Shown: positions 34,530 through 46,788, counted from the first letter of the stretch. The stretch is DNA of 64,000 nt from Liopterus haemorrhoidalis (GCA_963971575.1 OZ020612.1:372001-436000), one strand, 5' to 3'. Made by a program: numbers and translations. Notes: generated by a model not told the origin, from the sequence alone.

Positions 34530-35440
34530 TTAATCTTTACAAAAAGAAATATTTTTAAATCTCGTACTGCCTAATAATCTAACGTTTGCTTCCATTATTT
34601 TCGCTCTTCTTTCGAGGACCTCCTTCATCCATAGGTACCCACTGCCTGCCTCATCCAGCACTCTGCACATTGAACGAAGTTCTTCTACTCCGCTACAGGC
34701 CAATAGGAATTTTTGGGAGTCAGCGAGGCTGACGATTCCAAGCAAGCAAACAAAAGAGATAGAAAGGGTCGAGTCGAAGAGACCTAGCTGGGCAGTGCAA
34801 GCTCGTCGCCTACTCCCTGGAGGGATCGCCTGAGTTAGCAACGTGGCAGCTCAAAGGTCGGGTTATAAACACCTTCACCCGAAGAGCCAGGGCATACCTC
34901 TAGTCATCTGGCGAGGCCTCAGCGGCTCGTGATTAAAATCATGGGAGCCGCTGTTGGGAACGCCTTGTATTCGGTCCGGCTCACCTGATAAACAGATCGA
35001 GGACCGAAACACAAGACAGACGCCCTAAGCCCTGTGCCTTCTCGGTGTGGTTCTGACAGCGGTGGAGTCTGGCTCGTGATAGAAGACAGGAAGAATAAAG
35101 ACGGAAGGCAGGAAGAACTACCCACTCCGTCACGAAGAATAGTCTACTACGACAGTCCCATGGCGGAGAGGAGGCAAGCAGGGTTTTTAGTCGGTATACC
35201 ACTTGTGGAGAGTCCGATACTACCTGAATAAGGTGTCTATAAAAGATTTCACCTGGATAAAAAAAAGGCCAACAGGTATTGGATTATGTCTGTGGCTTCT
35301 CCGCAACTTCGACAGGTTTTTTGGCATTCTGGTTTCCAGACGCAGTTAGTCCCTTCTTCGTTTCCGCACCAGAATCTAGCGATGATCTTTTATTCTTCCC
35401 TTTTGGCTTCGCGAGGTATAGTGGCACTGCGGGAACTTGT
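34530..35440 (-). pseudogene. Old LINE 3' region (zinc-knuckle type)
   Basis: On the minus strand near 35280-35390, ARFWCGNEEGTNCVWK is followed by CQKTCRSCGEATDI, the C-terminal Cys/His-rich block seen in R1/I/LOA-type LINEs. Downstream, 34530-34841 is open for 103 codons (SGVEELRSMCRVLDEAGSG, VLERRAKIM) and could be the last part of the same frame. GC content is higher than its surroundings. Confidence 0.5.
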
Positions 35441-36384
35441 ATGAGTTAAGTCCCTGGTTGTACCGTGATCTTTCTATTATATTTTGTTGTTCCTATCTCT
35501 GTACGTATCTATTCCGATCCTCCGAGGAATTAGAATATACAATTCTAATTCTTCTCCTTTTTCTTGTCTTCTTCTTACCCCCTGTATGCTATACTTATTT
35601 CTTTCAAATATTTTCTTCTATCCTCTCCCCATCTGGTTCTATAGTTTTTTCTTTTCCTTTTCTACATTCATGTATTGAATGAACGATTGTATTGAATTTA
35701 TTTATTTCTGAAACAAAATCAAAATTACCGTCCTTACAGTTTGCGATCGACGGTTGTCCATCTTTGCTGTGAACCATTTTACAAGTGGGGCAACTCCTTT
35801 CGTGAGTTGTAGATATGTGGCACAAACAATGATGTCCTGAATTACTGACACACATATAACCAGTAATAAATAATTGTGTGAATGAGTGTGATGGGTGCAG
35901 AGTGCGTCAGTGAGTGGATCTTTGAACTCGGTTGATGTCAATGACAAAAACAAGGATGTTTACAAGTGCGGTGTGGCCAGAGGGCACGGGCCGGGACAGG
36001 GGCTTGTCCCGGCCGCGACCAATCACCGCCGCCCGCTAAAGCCAGCCGCACACGGCCTCCCTCGCACAATGCATGTCACGGCACAATGGTCTCGTGTCTC
36101 ACCGCCCTTACCGCCCTTACCGCGCCATTCAATAAACCCATTTCAGAAACACACAATTGCACCATTTATCAAGAGATTCTGAATTAAACAACTGCTATGT
36201 AGCAACGCTCCAACTATTCTGCAGGTCAGTGCCTATACATTCTCTCAGACGGTCTACAAAAAAATTGATGTCAAGTGTGAATTAACACACTTTTAAGGGA
36301 TTCGTCGATATAAGGACCAGTTCAGGGGCCGAGAGCCTCCCGGAAAGAAAATACATGTTGAATAATAATTTATTTGCTTAAAAT
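35441..36384. other. No gene; GC-rich patch and family B-like 3' end
   Basis: A CpG-rich patch at about 35965-36130 includes a CCGGGACA/TGTCCCGG hairpin (about 35991-36012). Around 36255-36300 is a diverged minus-strand family B 3' end. No gene recognised. Confidence 0.5.
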
Positions 36385-36625
36385 ACGAGGGCTACCTTTT
36401 AACTTTTTACAAAAACTAAGAAAAAAAAAATTTTTTTTTGAAACTATTTTATTGCTTTTCAAAATATTCGCCTTTAAGATTTATACACTTTTGCATGCGT
36501 TCAAACCAATTTTCGAAACATTTTTTCCACTCTGAATTTGGTATCTCAAAAACATGGTTTTAGAAGGCCGCAACAGCTCCTTAAGGTGATGAAAATCGCT
36601 GTCCACCCATTATTTGTTTGACCCC
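36385..36625 (-). pseudogene. Mariner (group i) 3' end
   Basis: The terminal repeat CGAGGGCTACCTTTTAAC (plus strand, from 36387) is followed by minus-strand codons for a WKKCFENWFERMQK-like C-terminus, as in 30700-30870. Truncated at its inner side. Confidence 0.75.
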
Positions 36626-37546
36626 CCTGGGTGAGTGTTTGGAGCAAATTATTATAAATGCAAGACAAATTTCCTTTTTCCAAGTCTAACCATTTCACGA
36701 TAATGTCTACCGTATAGTCAGAATAATGAGTACGGGTATAAAGGATTCTTGGTCATACTTTTCAAATTCTTTTTTAAATTCTAAAATTTTAAAAACATCC
36801 TTTTATTGAGAATGTAAAAGTAGCGATTGCAGAGTTTCGTAATATTCAAACAGTCGTATCTCGCGTTTTTAAATAACTTTTAAAACAGAATGAACCACGA
36901 TATCTTCTTAATAAAACAAAACTTAACGGTCCGTCGTTAAGAAACTTTTGTTAAAAGAAAAACAACCGTATCATCCTAACACGATACTTTGCATTGCGAC
37001 ACAAAAAATGGCTGAATTCCATTTCAGATCAGCTGAGGTATCCATATCTCCTACGTTTTTTTATCATAACATAAATAATAACTCAAATTCTTTAAGCATA
37101 CCCCAAAGGCGTACCCGGCGTACTCTCCAAATATTTATCCTATTGGAAACAAATCCATAGAACAAAAAATTTGTGTTTTTTATTGTCAACAACTTTTTTT
37201 ATACATTTTTGTAAATAAGAGTAAAATAATGACTGCAATATTTCAAGTATTTTAGTTAGCGCCCCCTTGTAAATTGCTACCCCAAATAATTTGGGGCTTG
37301 AATTGAATTGTTTAACGCGTTTTGAGATAACGACAATTTTGTTTAATGACTAAATTTACATTATTTGTAAAAGTTGTGATATAAAAAAAAAACACAACAC
37401 AAAAACGGTTAGAGAAGGCAACCGCCGGTTAAATTTTTTGGATTATCCGTAGCTTATTTAGTCTAGAAATAATTTGTGGCTATGATTTGAAAATTTTAGA
37501 TTTTTTTTTTTTAATTTTATTGGGAAATTAGTACACTTAATAAACT
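36626..37546. other. No gene seen
   Basis: AT-rich. The open frame at 36948 has no recognisable domain. Confidence 0.5.
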
Positions 37547-37785
37547 TTAATGGAAGCCATATGCGCAATTTTTAAAATCTTAATGACCCATGCTATATAT
37601 AAAAAAAAAATACTGCACATATTTAGAAACCTAAATAATGGTATTAGGCATTTGAATTAAAATTAACAAAAAAAGTATTTTAACATAAAATTTGTTTTGG
37701 CATCCCAAATAATCATCCTTCACTTACTAAATACCTGCGAAACCCTGAAATGTGTGAAAATTCTCACTTCACATCAATTTTTATA
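37547..37785 (+). mobile_element. Family B 3' end, solo
   Basis: Matches 44807-45140: TGGAAGCCATA, TGTTTTGGCATCCCAAAT, the 3' subterminal repeat ATACCTGCGAAACCCT (37731-37746), the hairpin GTGTGAAAATTCTCAC (37752-37767) and a T-run. One base change breaks a hairpin pair. Confidence 0.75.
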
Positions 37786-39216
37786 ATTATGAAAGTAAAA
37801 TATTAAAATATCGCATAATCTTTCCATGAAAAAAATCGTTTCTCACAAAATTATAATTTTGGTAGCATAACATACACTTTTGTGAGATCCATTTATTTTT
37901 CACGGAATTTTTTTTGTAATTGAATATGAGCTCTTTAAAAAAATTGGTTTTAGAGGCCCCCTATGAAAAAATTTTAGCCTCTGAACTACATGTATGCTTG
38001 TATTTTAATAGAAAAACGTAACAGCTAGATGTTTTTGGATGTCTGGGGGGGCTAATCACTTATATTTTAACAAAAACACGTAAAAACCCACGTATTTTTG
38101 GTGATCGGGGGGGGGTCTAGCCCGTGAGCATCCCCATTAGGTGCGCACCTGACGTGTACAGGACTTTTGATAAGAGCATAAAATTTCAGCCCAGTTTTGT
38201 AGTTTTCCCGCTCAAGTTTCTTTGAATAGTTTCACACAATAGTTAGAAGTTGTGTAATTTATTCTTACTTATTCACTTGTTTACTAATTCACTTCAGTTA
38301 CTTATTTTTCGTGTCCATATTTATTTATCGATATTTCATACAGATCCTATCTGCTTTCAACTGGATTTTAATTTATAAATTATAAATAAAAATAATTGTA
38401 ATAACAGAAGTGTATGGTGTTTGCCCCATAGTGTATTTAGGCGCGAGTAATCAATTATTAGTATTATTACTGAAAGTTCAATTCGGTGAGCGGTGAGCTG
38501 GTCTGGTCATGTTTGAAACAACGTGTTATTATTAATATTTCGATACGAGCAGAGTAAATAAATTATTGGCAGTTAAAAACACACTGATGTGTATTTGGGG
38601 GGCAATGAAATATGCATGTTTGTCGAGGGAACGGTTCGCGAACCACTAATGTCCAGCCCACATATATTTCATATTTTTGTGTTGCCGCCGCCGACACCAC
38701 CGCCACCCTGCCGCCGCCGCCGCCGCCGCCGCATTGAATTATTATAAAATCTGATGGAAAAAGTTAATTGATCTTCGGGGGAAATTAAACAGTAATAACC
38801 ATCGCAATAAATATCATTTCCCTCATAATAATATCTAAATTATGCCCCTTTCTAAATAATAGCCCTATTAAATTCTCTATATTGCTTATCATTAAACTAA
38901 GCGCATGTTTTAAATTCGCTCCTCGATCGACGAAGCAAGTGTGAACATTTTCACGGGTCTTGTGTCCAAACAACGATACAGGAAGAAACTTCTATCCTAG
39001 GAACAAGGTGCGCACCCAGAATTTGATCCGGGGGGGGGGGGGGATTCAGAGCCACATTTTATTCCTTATGGATCTCAGAAACAAAACAAAAAACTATGAG
39101 GGGCTTAAGTTCAATTTAAAGAAAAAGAAAAACAATCCAGGAACGACACTCGGTGCGTATAAGTTCCGAAGTTATGAGTTCCTTAAACTAAACAATCTGA
39201 AATAAAATAAGTAACA
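37786..39216. other. No gene; GCC repeat and poly-G
   Basis: Contains (GCC)n at 38686-38731 and a long G-run at about 39030-39044. GGTGCGCACC occurs at about 38138 and 39008, perhaps linked transposon ends. No gene recognised. Confidence 0.45.
38686..38731. repeat. (GCC)n trinucleotide repeat
   Basis: An imperfect then pure GCC run in otherwise AT-rich DNA. No open frame of interest runs through it. Confidence 0.9.
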
Positions 39217-39224
39217 ATCTACAC

Positions 39225-40094
39225 CAGCGTTTCTCAACCAAAAGCGTACCACGGACCACTAAAATATTTAATTTTCAACCGCGCACCACAAAAAATAAAT
39301 GTACTATTAAACAAATTGGGTGTTTTTTTTAGAGGTATAGAACTTTAAATTGCAATAAAACAACGATGGATTATTCGATTGACATGAATTTTTTTTTATT
39401 CGAAAGATAATCTTGTGGCATTACATTTTAAATATGATTTCTGGCATATGACCGCCACGGCAGGCTCGGATGTAGTCCAATCTGGACGTCCAATTTTCGA
39501 TGACTTTTTCCAACATTTGTGGCCGTATATCGGCAATAACACGGCGAATGTTGTCTTCCAAATGGTCAAGCGTTTGTGGCTTATCCGCATAGACCAATGA
39601 CTTTACATAGCCCCACAGAAAGTAGTCCAGCGGTGTTAAATCACAAGATCTTGGAGGGCCAATTCACAGGTCCAAAACGTGAAATTAGGCGGTCACCAAA
39701 CGTGTCTTTCAATAAATCGATTGTGGCACGAGCTGTGTGACATATTGCGCCGTCTTGTTGGTATGATTTAATGTAATGCCACAAGATTATCTTTCGAATA
39801 AAAAAAAATTCATGTCAATCGAATAATTCATCGTTGTTTTATTGCAATTTAGTTCTATACCTCTAAAAAAAACACCCATTATATGTAGACTCTACATCTA
39901 TATAATACATCAGAAATAAAAAATCAATGAAAATGAAAAAAAAATCACAGAAAATGAACAAACAAAAAATCCTAAAAATTAACAAAAAATCTCAAAAAAA
40001 ATCATAAATAACAATAAATTTTATAAGCCTTTCGCGGACCACTAAAATTTTGCTAAGGACCAATGGTCCGCGGACCACCGGTTGAGAAACACTG
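39225..40094. mobile_element. hAT element carrying a nested DD41D element
   Basis: The ends CAGCGTTTCTCAACC and the complement of CAGTGTTTCTCAACC are flanked by perfect 8-bp copies of ATCTACAC (39217-39224, 40095-40102). Without the insert at 39317-39878 about 310 bp remain, like the relative at 40379. Repeats of CGGACCACTAAAAT occur near both ends. Confidence 0.92.
39317..39878 (-). mobile_element. Nested DD41D mariner derivative with ~105-bp inverted ends
   Basis: TGGGTGTTTTTTTTAGAGG is mirrored at the other end for about 105 bp, far longer than most mariner ends. The minus-strand reading shows YQQDGAICHTARA and then CDLTPLDYFLWGYVKS with 41 residues between the two Asp, followed by a C-terminal RRVIADIRP...ENWTSRLDYIRA. 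N-terminal domains are lost. A TA duplication is not clear. Confidence 0.85.
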
Positions 40095-40378
40095 ATCTAC
40101 ACATCAAAATTTGTCGCTAATTTCTATCTATATAATAAGTTATTTTTAATTGTACAAAAAATTATTGTAAAAATGTTCAGTAACTAAATAATAGATCAGA
40201 AAATTTCTGTAATTTTTTAAATATATTTGTGAGTTTCAAATAACTTATATTAATATAGTTTTGTGAAGAAATATATAAATACTACGTCAACATTTTTTTC
40301 GTCGAAAAATACTGTACTTTTAATTGGTATGCTACTTGGTACACGTGTTCTTTACAGAAATTAAATTTTTAACTACAG

Positions 40379-40664
40379 CAGTGTTTCTCAACCAAAAACG
40401 CACTGCAGACCAGTATAATATATAATTTTCTAACGCGGACCACTAATAATAATTGTTTAATTTTTTGCAAGAAAACAAATATATTTAATGTGCTACTAAA
40501 TACATTTATTTTATTTGTAGAAAGTTTACAGAAAATAAACAAAATATAAATTATTTACATAAAAAATGTGCATAAAAAATAACAAAAAAGTGGTCCTTTC
40601 GCGGACCACTAAACTTTTTTTGGGGTCCATTGGTGGTCCGCGGACCACCTGTTGAGAAACACTG
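40379..40664. mobile_element. hAT MITE, relative of the 39225 element
   Basis: CAGTGTTTCTCAACC at the left and GTTGAGAAACACTG at the right, with flanks AACTACAG and ACCTACAG (7 of 8). It shares the internal GCGGACCACTAA motif with the previous element. Confidence 0.88.
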
Positions 40665-40720
40665 ACCTACAGCACCTATATTGAGAACCGCGACAGATTC
40701 AAAATAATAAAATACAATAA

Positions 40721-40872
40721 GCTGATCGGCGTAGCGTAGTGGTAACACACGTGCCGTACGTTACTAAGGTCTCGGGTTCGAAACCTGTTGAGGCATGGAA
40801 TTTTCATTACAAAAAATTAGAATTGTCCTGGCTAATTGCTTTAGTATCAAAGGACATAAACGTGAGAAAAAG
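40721..40872 (+). mobile_element. tRNA-derived SINE, plus strand
   Basis: GGCGTAGCGTAGTGGTAAC and GGGTTCGAAACCTG are the A- and B-box regions, then CTGGCTAATTGC and an A-rich tail. TACAATAA flanks it at 40713-40720 and 40873-40880. Confidence 0.88.
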
Positions 40873-40880
40873 TACAATAA

Positions 40881-41644
40881 TATAAGTAATATTCTTAATA
40901 GATATATATGTAGAATGAAGCTTTAGCTACAATTTACCGCATCGTACGTAAAAATGCGTCAATTGGTTTACAAGATGGCGTCAATAATACAATTTGTTTA
41001 TTTAAAGTTACAAACGTTTTTTTTTTTTACAATTAAAAATATCCTATTAGATAAAAATTCGCTGGAAATTTTGATGTATACCTACAGATTGTTATAAATT
41101 TTATTTCAGTCAGTATTGTATAAGAAACTTTGAGGAATGATAGCCTCTCCTTAATAAAACCGTGGACATGTATTGTTTTTCAAGTCAATAATAATACATT
41201 CTTTTATTATCTTTCCATTCTTCTATACGTAATTTACGTTTTTTGCTTCGCTCTTCGCTCACAGACCTGTCTGATTTCTCACAACTATCCATCTTTTTCC
41301 TTTTTTTTTTTTTTCTTTTTCAAACATTCCTTTCCCAACCTCATTAAATACTTCATCAGATATCTCTAGACCGGAGGTTCTCAACCAGGAAATTGCTTGA
41401 TTTATTTTATATAACACTGAAATCATGGAAACGCGTGATATTTATTATAAATTATAGCCTCTAGTTTCTTGGCGAAACTAGATTTTGAATTCTAGTTTAT
41501 GCTGTTTACTTTTGTGAGGACAAACCAGATCTAGTTATTTTGGTTACTTTTATAGTGTATTACTGACTTTAAATGTCATTTAAAAAATTTCTTGCGCTGT
41601 AAATCAGATTTGTTGGTTAGGATCATTATAATTAAGATATCATT
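40881..41644. other. No gene seen
   Basis: CCGGAGGTTCTCAACC at about 41372 resembles a hAT end but has no partner. The rest is unassigned. Confidence 0.5.
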
Positions 41645-42096
41645 ACCGACCGCCAACATATATAAGGGAGGTATTATGATCATACTGATTTTGACATTTC
41701 GAGATTTCGATGGATCTCCACGAATTGAGGTTCCTACATAACGTTTCCACTATTTTTAGCATGATGTCTGTCGGTCTGTCTGTCCGTCCGTCCGTCTGTC
41801 TGCTTACACGTGCAGAACAAATTTGGCTAAAAGGATTTTTATGAAACTTCATATTTAAGCATTTGACATCAATGGCACGAGTTGATCAACTTTTGGTAAA
41901 AATCGGTTAACTAGAAATTGGAGTTTTTTTAATATTTTACAACAAAGAAATATTTCGAAAAAAATTATTTAACAAAAGTTGCTGTAAAAGCAATAACTAA
42001 CAACTTTTATTTAAGACATTTTTTGATAAAGCAGCATAAATTAAACAAGTACTTTGTGATGGCGGTCAGTCCTGTGGTGGCCACAGCTGATTTTTT
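41645..42096 (+). mobile_element. Family A copy, internally deleted
   Basis: 5' repeat ACCGACCGCCA (41645-41655), conserved block, short GTCT/GTCC run (41766-41801), shortened body, 3' repeat TGGCGGTCAGT (42060-42070), hairpin CTGTGGTGGCCACAG (42072-42086), CTGA and a T-run. About 450 bp. Confidence 0.88.
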
Positions 42097-42388
42097 TATT
42101 ATGACATATGTCAAATTGTAATTTTTTACCATTTTTTAATACCAACATGACATACAATTTCAAAGATACAAAATTGAAATCAAAATTTCTTTTTAGTTTG
42201 TTCTTACATACAGACCAATTCTGTAACTCAGTTACTATGATAATAGTAACTAAATATGTCACCATGAGCAAGGTCAGTTACTACCATGAATGAAAGTCAT
42301 TATACTTTTTATAATATTTTATCTTATAGTAACGATACTACACAGTAATTTTTTACAGAACTGATCTGAATAGTGAACAGTATATATA

Positions 42389-42817
42389 GGCTATTCCAAA
42401 CGTTTAGGCAGAACTAGATTTTTAAATCTAGTAATTTTTATCTATTAATTCGGACTTTTGGATATTTTGTTTAAGCTTTGTAAATCATACTCACATTGCA
42501 AATTCTAGATTAAATTGATTATCATTATAAAATATCCTTTTCAATGCATTTTAATTTTTTGTCATTCTTAGTAAAAATTTCCCATTTATTTATTTTTTTG
42601 CCTTCAAAATTTTCAAAAATGAATTAAAATTTTTAATAAACGTCATTCGTTTCCACGGTTGCATTTTTGGAATTTTCACACGTCAAACATGAAATAACCC
42701 AAGCAAGGTCCCTTCTCGTGACAACCTAAAAGAACGAAATTTCCATTTGGTTCCGCCTAATCGTTTGGAATAGTCTGTATTTCAAAATCTAGTTCCGCTT
42801 AAAAGTTTGGAATAACC
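42389..42817. mobile_element. TA-flanked MITE with duplicated right end
   Basis: GGCTATTCCAAACGTTTAG pairs with GGTTATTCCAAACTTTTAAG read from the right, and the inverted repeat extends about 36 bp (GAACTAGATTTT). TA lies at both sides. A second right-end copy lies just inside (about 42750-42778). Confidence 0.8.
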
Positions 42818-43848
42818 TATAGATAATGTATTTTTTAAGTAAACAAAAAATATATAATTGCCTACTCAGATAATGAAAATGATGTAGATAATTATAGGTA
42901 GTGATTCCGTCTAAAAATGGTACACGTTGAATAAAATGAATGTTAATTGTGTAGTTAAGTGATTCGAACATTTGCATAGTGACATTTAAGATCTGTTTGG
43001 TTTGTGAATGGTCCGCGTAATGTTGTATTCTCCGCTCGTACCAAACCATAACTATAATTCATCAACGATACATTATTGAGAATGTTGTCCGTTTTGCTCG
43101 GAATTAATTTGAGTGTATCTATTTATGAAATGAATGTTGTTAAAACGTTTAATATCTCATGGGAGGCGAGGGATACTCGGATCAAGCGGCCGGCAACCGC
43201 CGCCCGGCGGCCTTCATTAACAATACCGTGAGTCGCTGCTGCCTCCGTAGCTGTTGAGTGTGTGTGTATGCAACCCTCTGTACAGGCCAGTAGTGTGGGT
43301 CACTCGATTTTCCTTCAACTGCTGAAGACTTGGTTTCAGTGCCGGATTAACGTATAGGAAGAGTATGTTGTACATTCATTACAATAAAGCAGGGACGCGC
43401 CAAGTATAATTACCACTTGGGTGCGAAAAAAATTTACCGCCCTTCAAATTACCGCCCAAATTAATTAATTTTAAGATAATTTCGTTTCATATGTATGTTA
43501 GCGAAAATATCATTATACAACATTTACCCTTATTCACGATCGTGGTGTACTATATCGTTGCTAAGGCATATTGTTTTATGTAAATAGAATTCACATAAAA
43601 CATATCAGAAAATATATCATATGATGTACGAGACGCATTAGTTGATCAATAAAATCATGTCTTATTATTCATAAAATACCTTTTTTCTTAATATGTACAT
43701 TCCTACATACATATAAATATATGTATGATACTTACGATAACGAAACGTTCAACAATTCGGCACATAAATTCGATTTGAACATTGGATTTTGGAAGTGCCG
43801 GACTTACATTCAAAACACTTTGGGTAGCATTGATAAACACTGATTTTT
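42818..43848. other. No gene; GC-rich patch
   Basis: A GC-rich stretch at about 43190-43265 (GCGGCCGGCAACCGCCGCC) stands out. CAGTGCCGGATTAACG at about 43339 looks like a hAT end without partner. No gene recognised. Confidence 0.5.
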
Positions 43849-45140
43849 ACGGTTATGTAGGTATGATCAAAAAACCCTTAAACCGTCATTTTGTCATCTG
43901 TCTGTCTGTCTGTCTGTCTGTTCGGTAAAAATTGTAGCCAAACAGCTAAACATAGAGAGTTGAAATTTGGCATGCTTATACAACTCTTTGATCCGCACAT
44001 AGGAAAAATACTAAAACATCTAAAAAACATATCCCGTTAAAATATAAACAAATATCTGCACATCGAAAAAAAAAATATATAATTTTTTAATTCTGAGTAG
44101 GGTATCAAATGAAAGCCCTTAGTACGTAAATTAACGATAAAAATTTTATTTTTAAAATAAATTATTTTGACGCGATTTTTGCCAAAATTGTGCAAAAAAA
44201 AATTTGTCCCACACCCTGTAGCCCAGATGGTTTAAACTAAAAATCTGAATAAATTCTAAGTATTGTATATTTGTATGACCCGGAATAGCACAACAGGAAT
44301 TTTTGATCAGATTATGTTTTCGGAAAATAACGCATGTTTTGTGTTTTTTGCTTGACCATGTAAAATATTTAATAACTTGTGTAACAAAGTAAACCACCAT
44401 GCTGATAGTGTAATGTTTATCATGCTCGCGTTCTAATTTGCAAACTAAGGTTCGATCCGGTCTCGAGACAATTAATTTTTTTTTTGCATTTTTATTTTTT
44501 TTAATTATTTTTTCAAAATTCTAGTTATATTTGGACAAATGTTGCTTTGGTAGTGTAATGGTTAGCGTTTTCGCGTTCTAATTTGCAAACTAAGGTTCGA
44601 GTCCGAGACAATTTTATTTTTCTGTTTTTTTTTTGCATTTTTATTTTGTTTATTATTATTATTTTTTTTTAATTATTATTCAAAATTCTAGTTATATTTG
44701 GGCAAATGTTGCATTTAACTTTTAAAAACGTAAATTTAATAACCAGTGGAAATTGTTGAAATTGAATACACGAAATCAGAGGGTCGGAGTTATGACTTAA
44801 GACAACGAATGGAAGCCATAGGCGTAATTTTCAAAATCTTAATGAACCTTGCTATATAAAAAAAAAATACTGCACCTATTTAGAAACCTAAATAATAGTA
44901 TTAGGCATTCGAATTAAAATTAACAAAAAAAATATTTTAACATAAAATTTGTTTTGGCATCCCAAATCATCATCATTCACTTACTAAATACCTTAATGGT
45001 ATTAGGCATTCGAATTAAAATTAACAAAAAAAATATTTTAACATAAAATTTGTTTTGGCATCCCAAATAATCATCATTCACTTATTAAATACCTGCGAAA
45101 CCCTGAAATGTGTGAAAATTCACACTTAATATCATTTTTT
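43849..45140 (+). mobile_element. Family B, longest copy
   Basis: 5' subterminal repeat ACGGTTATGTAGGTAT (43849-43864), GTCT run (43899-43920), GGTAAAAATTGTAGCC, a body with two tandem tRNA-like modules, an internal duplication of about 105 bp (around 44890-45085), the 3' repeat ATACCTGCGAAACCCT (45089-45104), the palindrome GTGTGAAAATTCACAC (45110-45125) and a T-run. About 1.3 kb, no protein coding. Confidence 0.8.
44379..44707 (+). other. Two tandem tRNA-like modules in family B
   Basis: Units start about 44380 and 44543 and repeat over about 160 bp. The second is better kept: GGTAGTGTAATGGTTAGCG (A-box-like) and GGTTCGAGTCC (a perfect B-box match), followed by T-runs. The first has mutated boxes. 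Neither gives a clean cloverleaf; they are tRNA-derived segments and not tRNA genes. Confidence 0.5.
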
Positions 45141-46007
45141 TTTAAATAAATTTATTGTGTGGCATCGAAAGAAAGCTTATTCCTGGTTGAAATTTGAAAT
45201 TTACTTTACATACAATCAGTAGAATTGGATAGTTCTAATGATAACGTACATCCAGTATGTTTGCATGACAAGAAGAAGAAAACTTAACAAAGTTGAGATC
45301 ATCTCTAGAATGATAAAGCCAGCAATGCTGCGCTGTGAGTGATGTGATACCGTTCAAATGAACTGGTGTATTCCTGCTGTGTCGCTGATATCAGAGATTT
45401 GCATCAAAGGATAACCACAAAAGCGCATCACTAGTACACGAAGTGAAATTCGATCGTGGTATCAGAGGGCTGGTAAGTGAAGCCGGGCCTGTGTCGGGCT
45501 AAGCTGATTCCTCTCGACCGTTTATTAGGGAAGTTACCAGAGCACCTGTAAACACTCTTCACCTTATTCCCCTCTACCCGCGCCCACCCACTACCACACA
45601 CTAAATTCCCTTCATTTACATTTATGCACTTTGCCATTATTAAATTGTTAAATTTCACATGTGAAACACTCAAATATAATTTCGCTCTGTTTCAAACGAC
45701 GAGTTTTATTCAGAAACATATTAAAACCATATTTTAGAACGTGTGAGATATTGCTCCGTCAACTCCGTGTTGACTGTTAACGCCATAAATAATTAAAATA
45801 TCAAATATAAACTCAAATAAGAAGAGCACAGGAGATCAAGTCATGAGATACGATGTTTTGCTATTAAATAACAAAACTGGACGCCTCAGGAACAAATTTC
45901 GTGTTGCAACCAGAAGATTATTTCCGGGGGTGGGGGGGGGTTGATACATGAGTGGAGGAACTACATAAGGCTAGGGTGGAGCAGATTAGGCAGGTATTTA
46001 ATTATTA

Positions 46008-46015
<8 letters not shown>
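45141..46015. other. No gene seen
   Basis: Unassigned sequence with a G-run at about 45928-45940. Confidence 0.5.

Positions 46016-46068
<53 letters not shown>
46016..46068. repeat. (TA)n microsatellite
   Basis: Pure TA run that abuts, and probably replaced, the terminal repeat of the mariner copy to its right. Confidence 0.95.
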
Positions 46069-46069
<1 letters not shown>

Positions 46070-46071
<2 letters not shown>

Positions 46072-46690
46072 GAATAGAATTACACTTCAATATTGTCTCC
46101 CTCAAAATAACGTCCTTGGGAAGCCAAATAGCGATGGAGACGGTTCTTCCAATCCTCATAGCAGTGCTGGAACTCGGATACTGGAATAGATTTTCGGTTA
46201 CGGACAATTAAATGTTTTCGAGTGTCCCAAAATGACGTCCCTTGAGGAGGCTGAGGAGCAACAGGAATGTGCTTACTGGCCAAAAACTCGTTTATTGAAA
46301 TTGCTGATATTTCTCATCCCCAGTTCATTGGTCAAAATCTGATGAACGGTAGTGTAAGTTAAATTCAACTCTTCCCCGATTATTCCGACTGTCAACCGAT
46401 CTGAACGCACAAGATCCTGGATTCTGTCGACATTTTCGTCTGTTATTGAAGATTAAGGCCTTCCGCTTCGTGATTCATCTTCAGTCAACTCTCTTCCTTT
46501 TGAAAATGCCTTAAACCACCAAAAAACCTGGGTCCTTGACAAAACACTGTCTCCGTAGAAGTTTTGCAAAAGTTTCAGTTGCACTGTGCCCAAATCTGAA
46601 GCAAAACCTGATAGCACACCGTTGCTCGAAATGAATGTCACTCAGAACGCACTAGAAAAACTGTTTCACGAAAAAAATCGCAATTGCACG
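46070..46690 (-). pseudogene. Mariner (group iii), copy 3
   Basis: Minus strand: the N-terminal part at 46453-46641 (FWWFKAFSKGRELTEDES), an HTH stretch, then directly the C-terminal part (KRVFGQ.../ PVSEFQHCYEDWKNRL). It has the same internal jump as copies 1 and 2. Both terminal repeats are missing. Confidence 0.82.
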
Positions 46691-46788
46691 CAAATAATTT
46701 ACCGCATCATCGTTTTCATTCCAACCTGAAACAATGCGTAATAATCTGATAGCGCTGTCGCGATATATTTTTTTTAAATAATTGGCAG

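Noticed and set aside
44543..44620. Functional tRNA gene
   Set aside because: A good B box and fair A box exist, but there is no clean acceptor stem or anticodon arm, and the unit is part of a repeated transposon segment.
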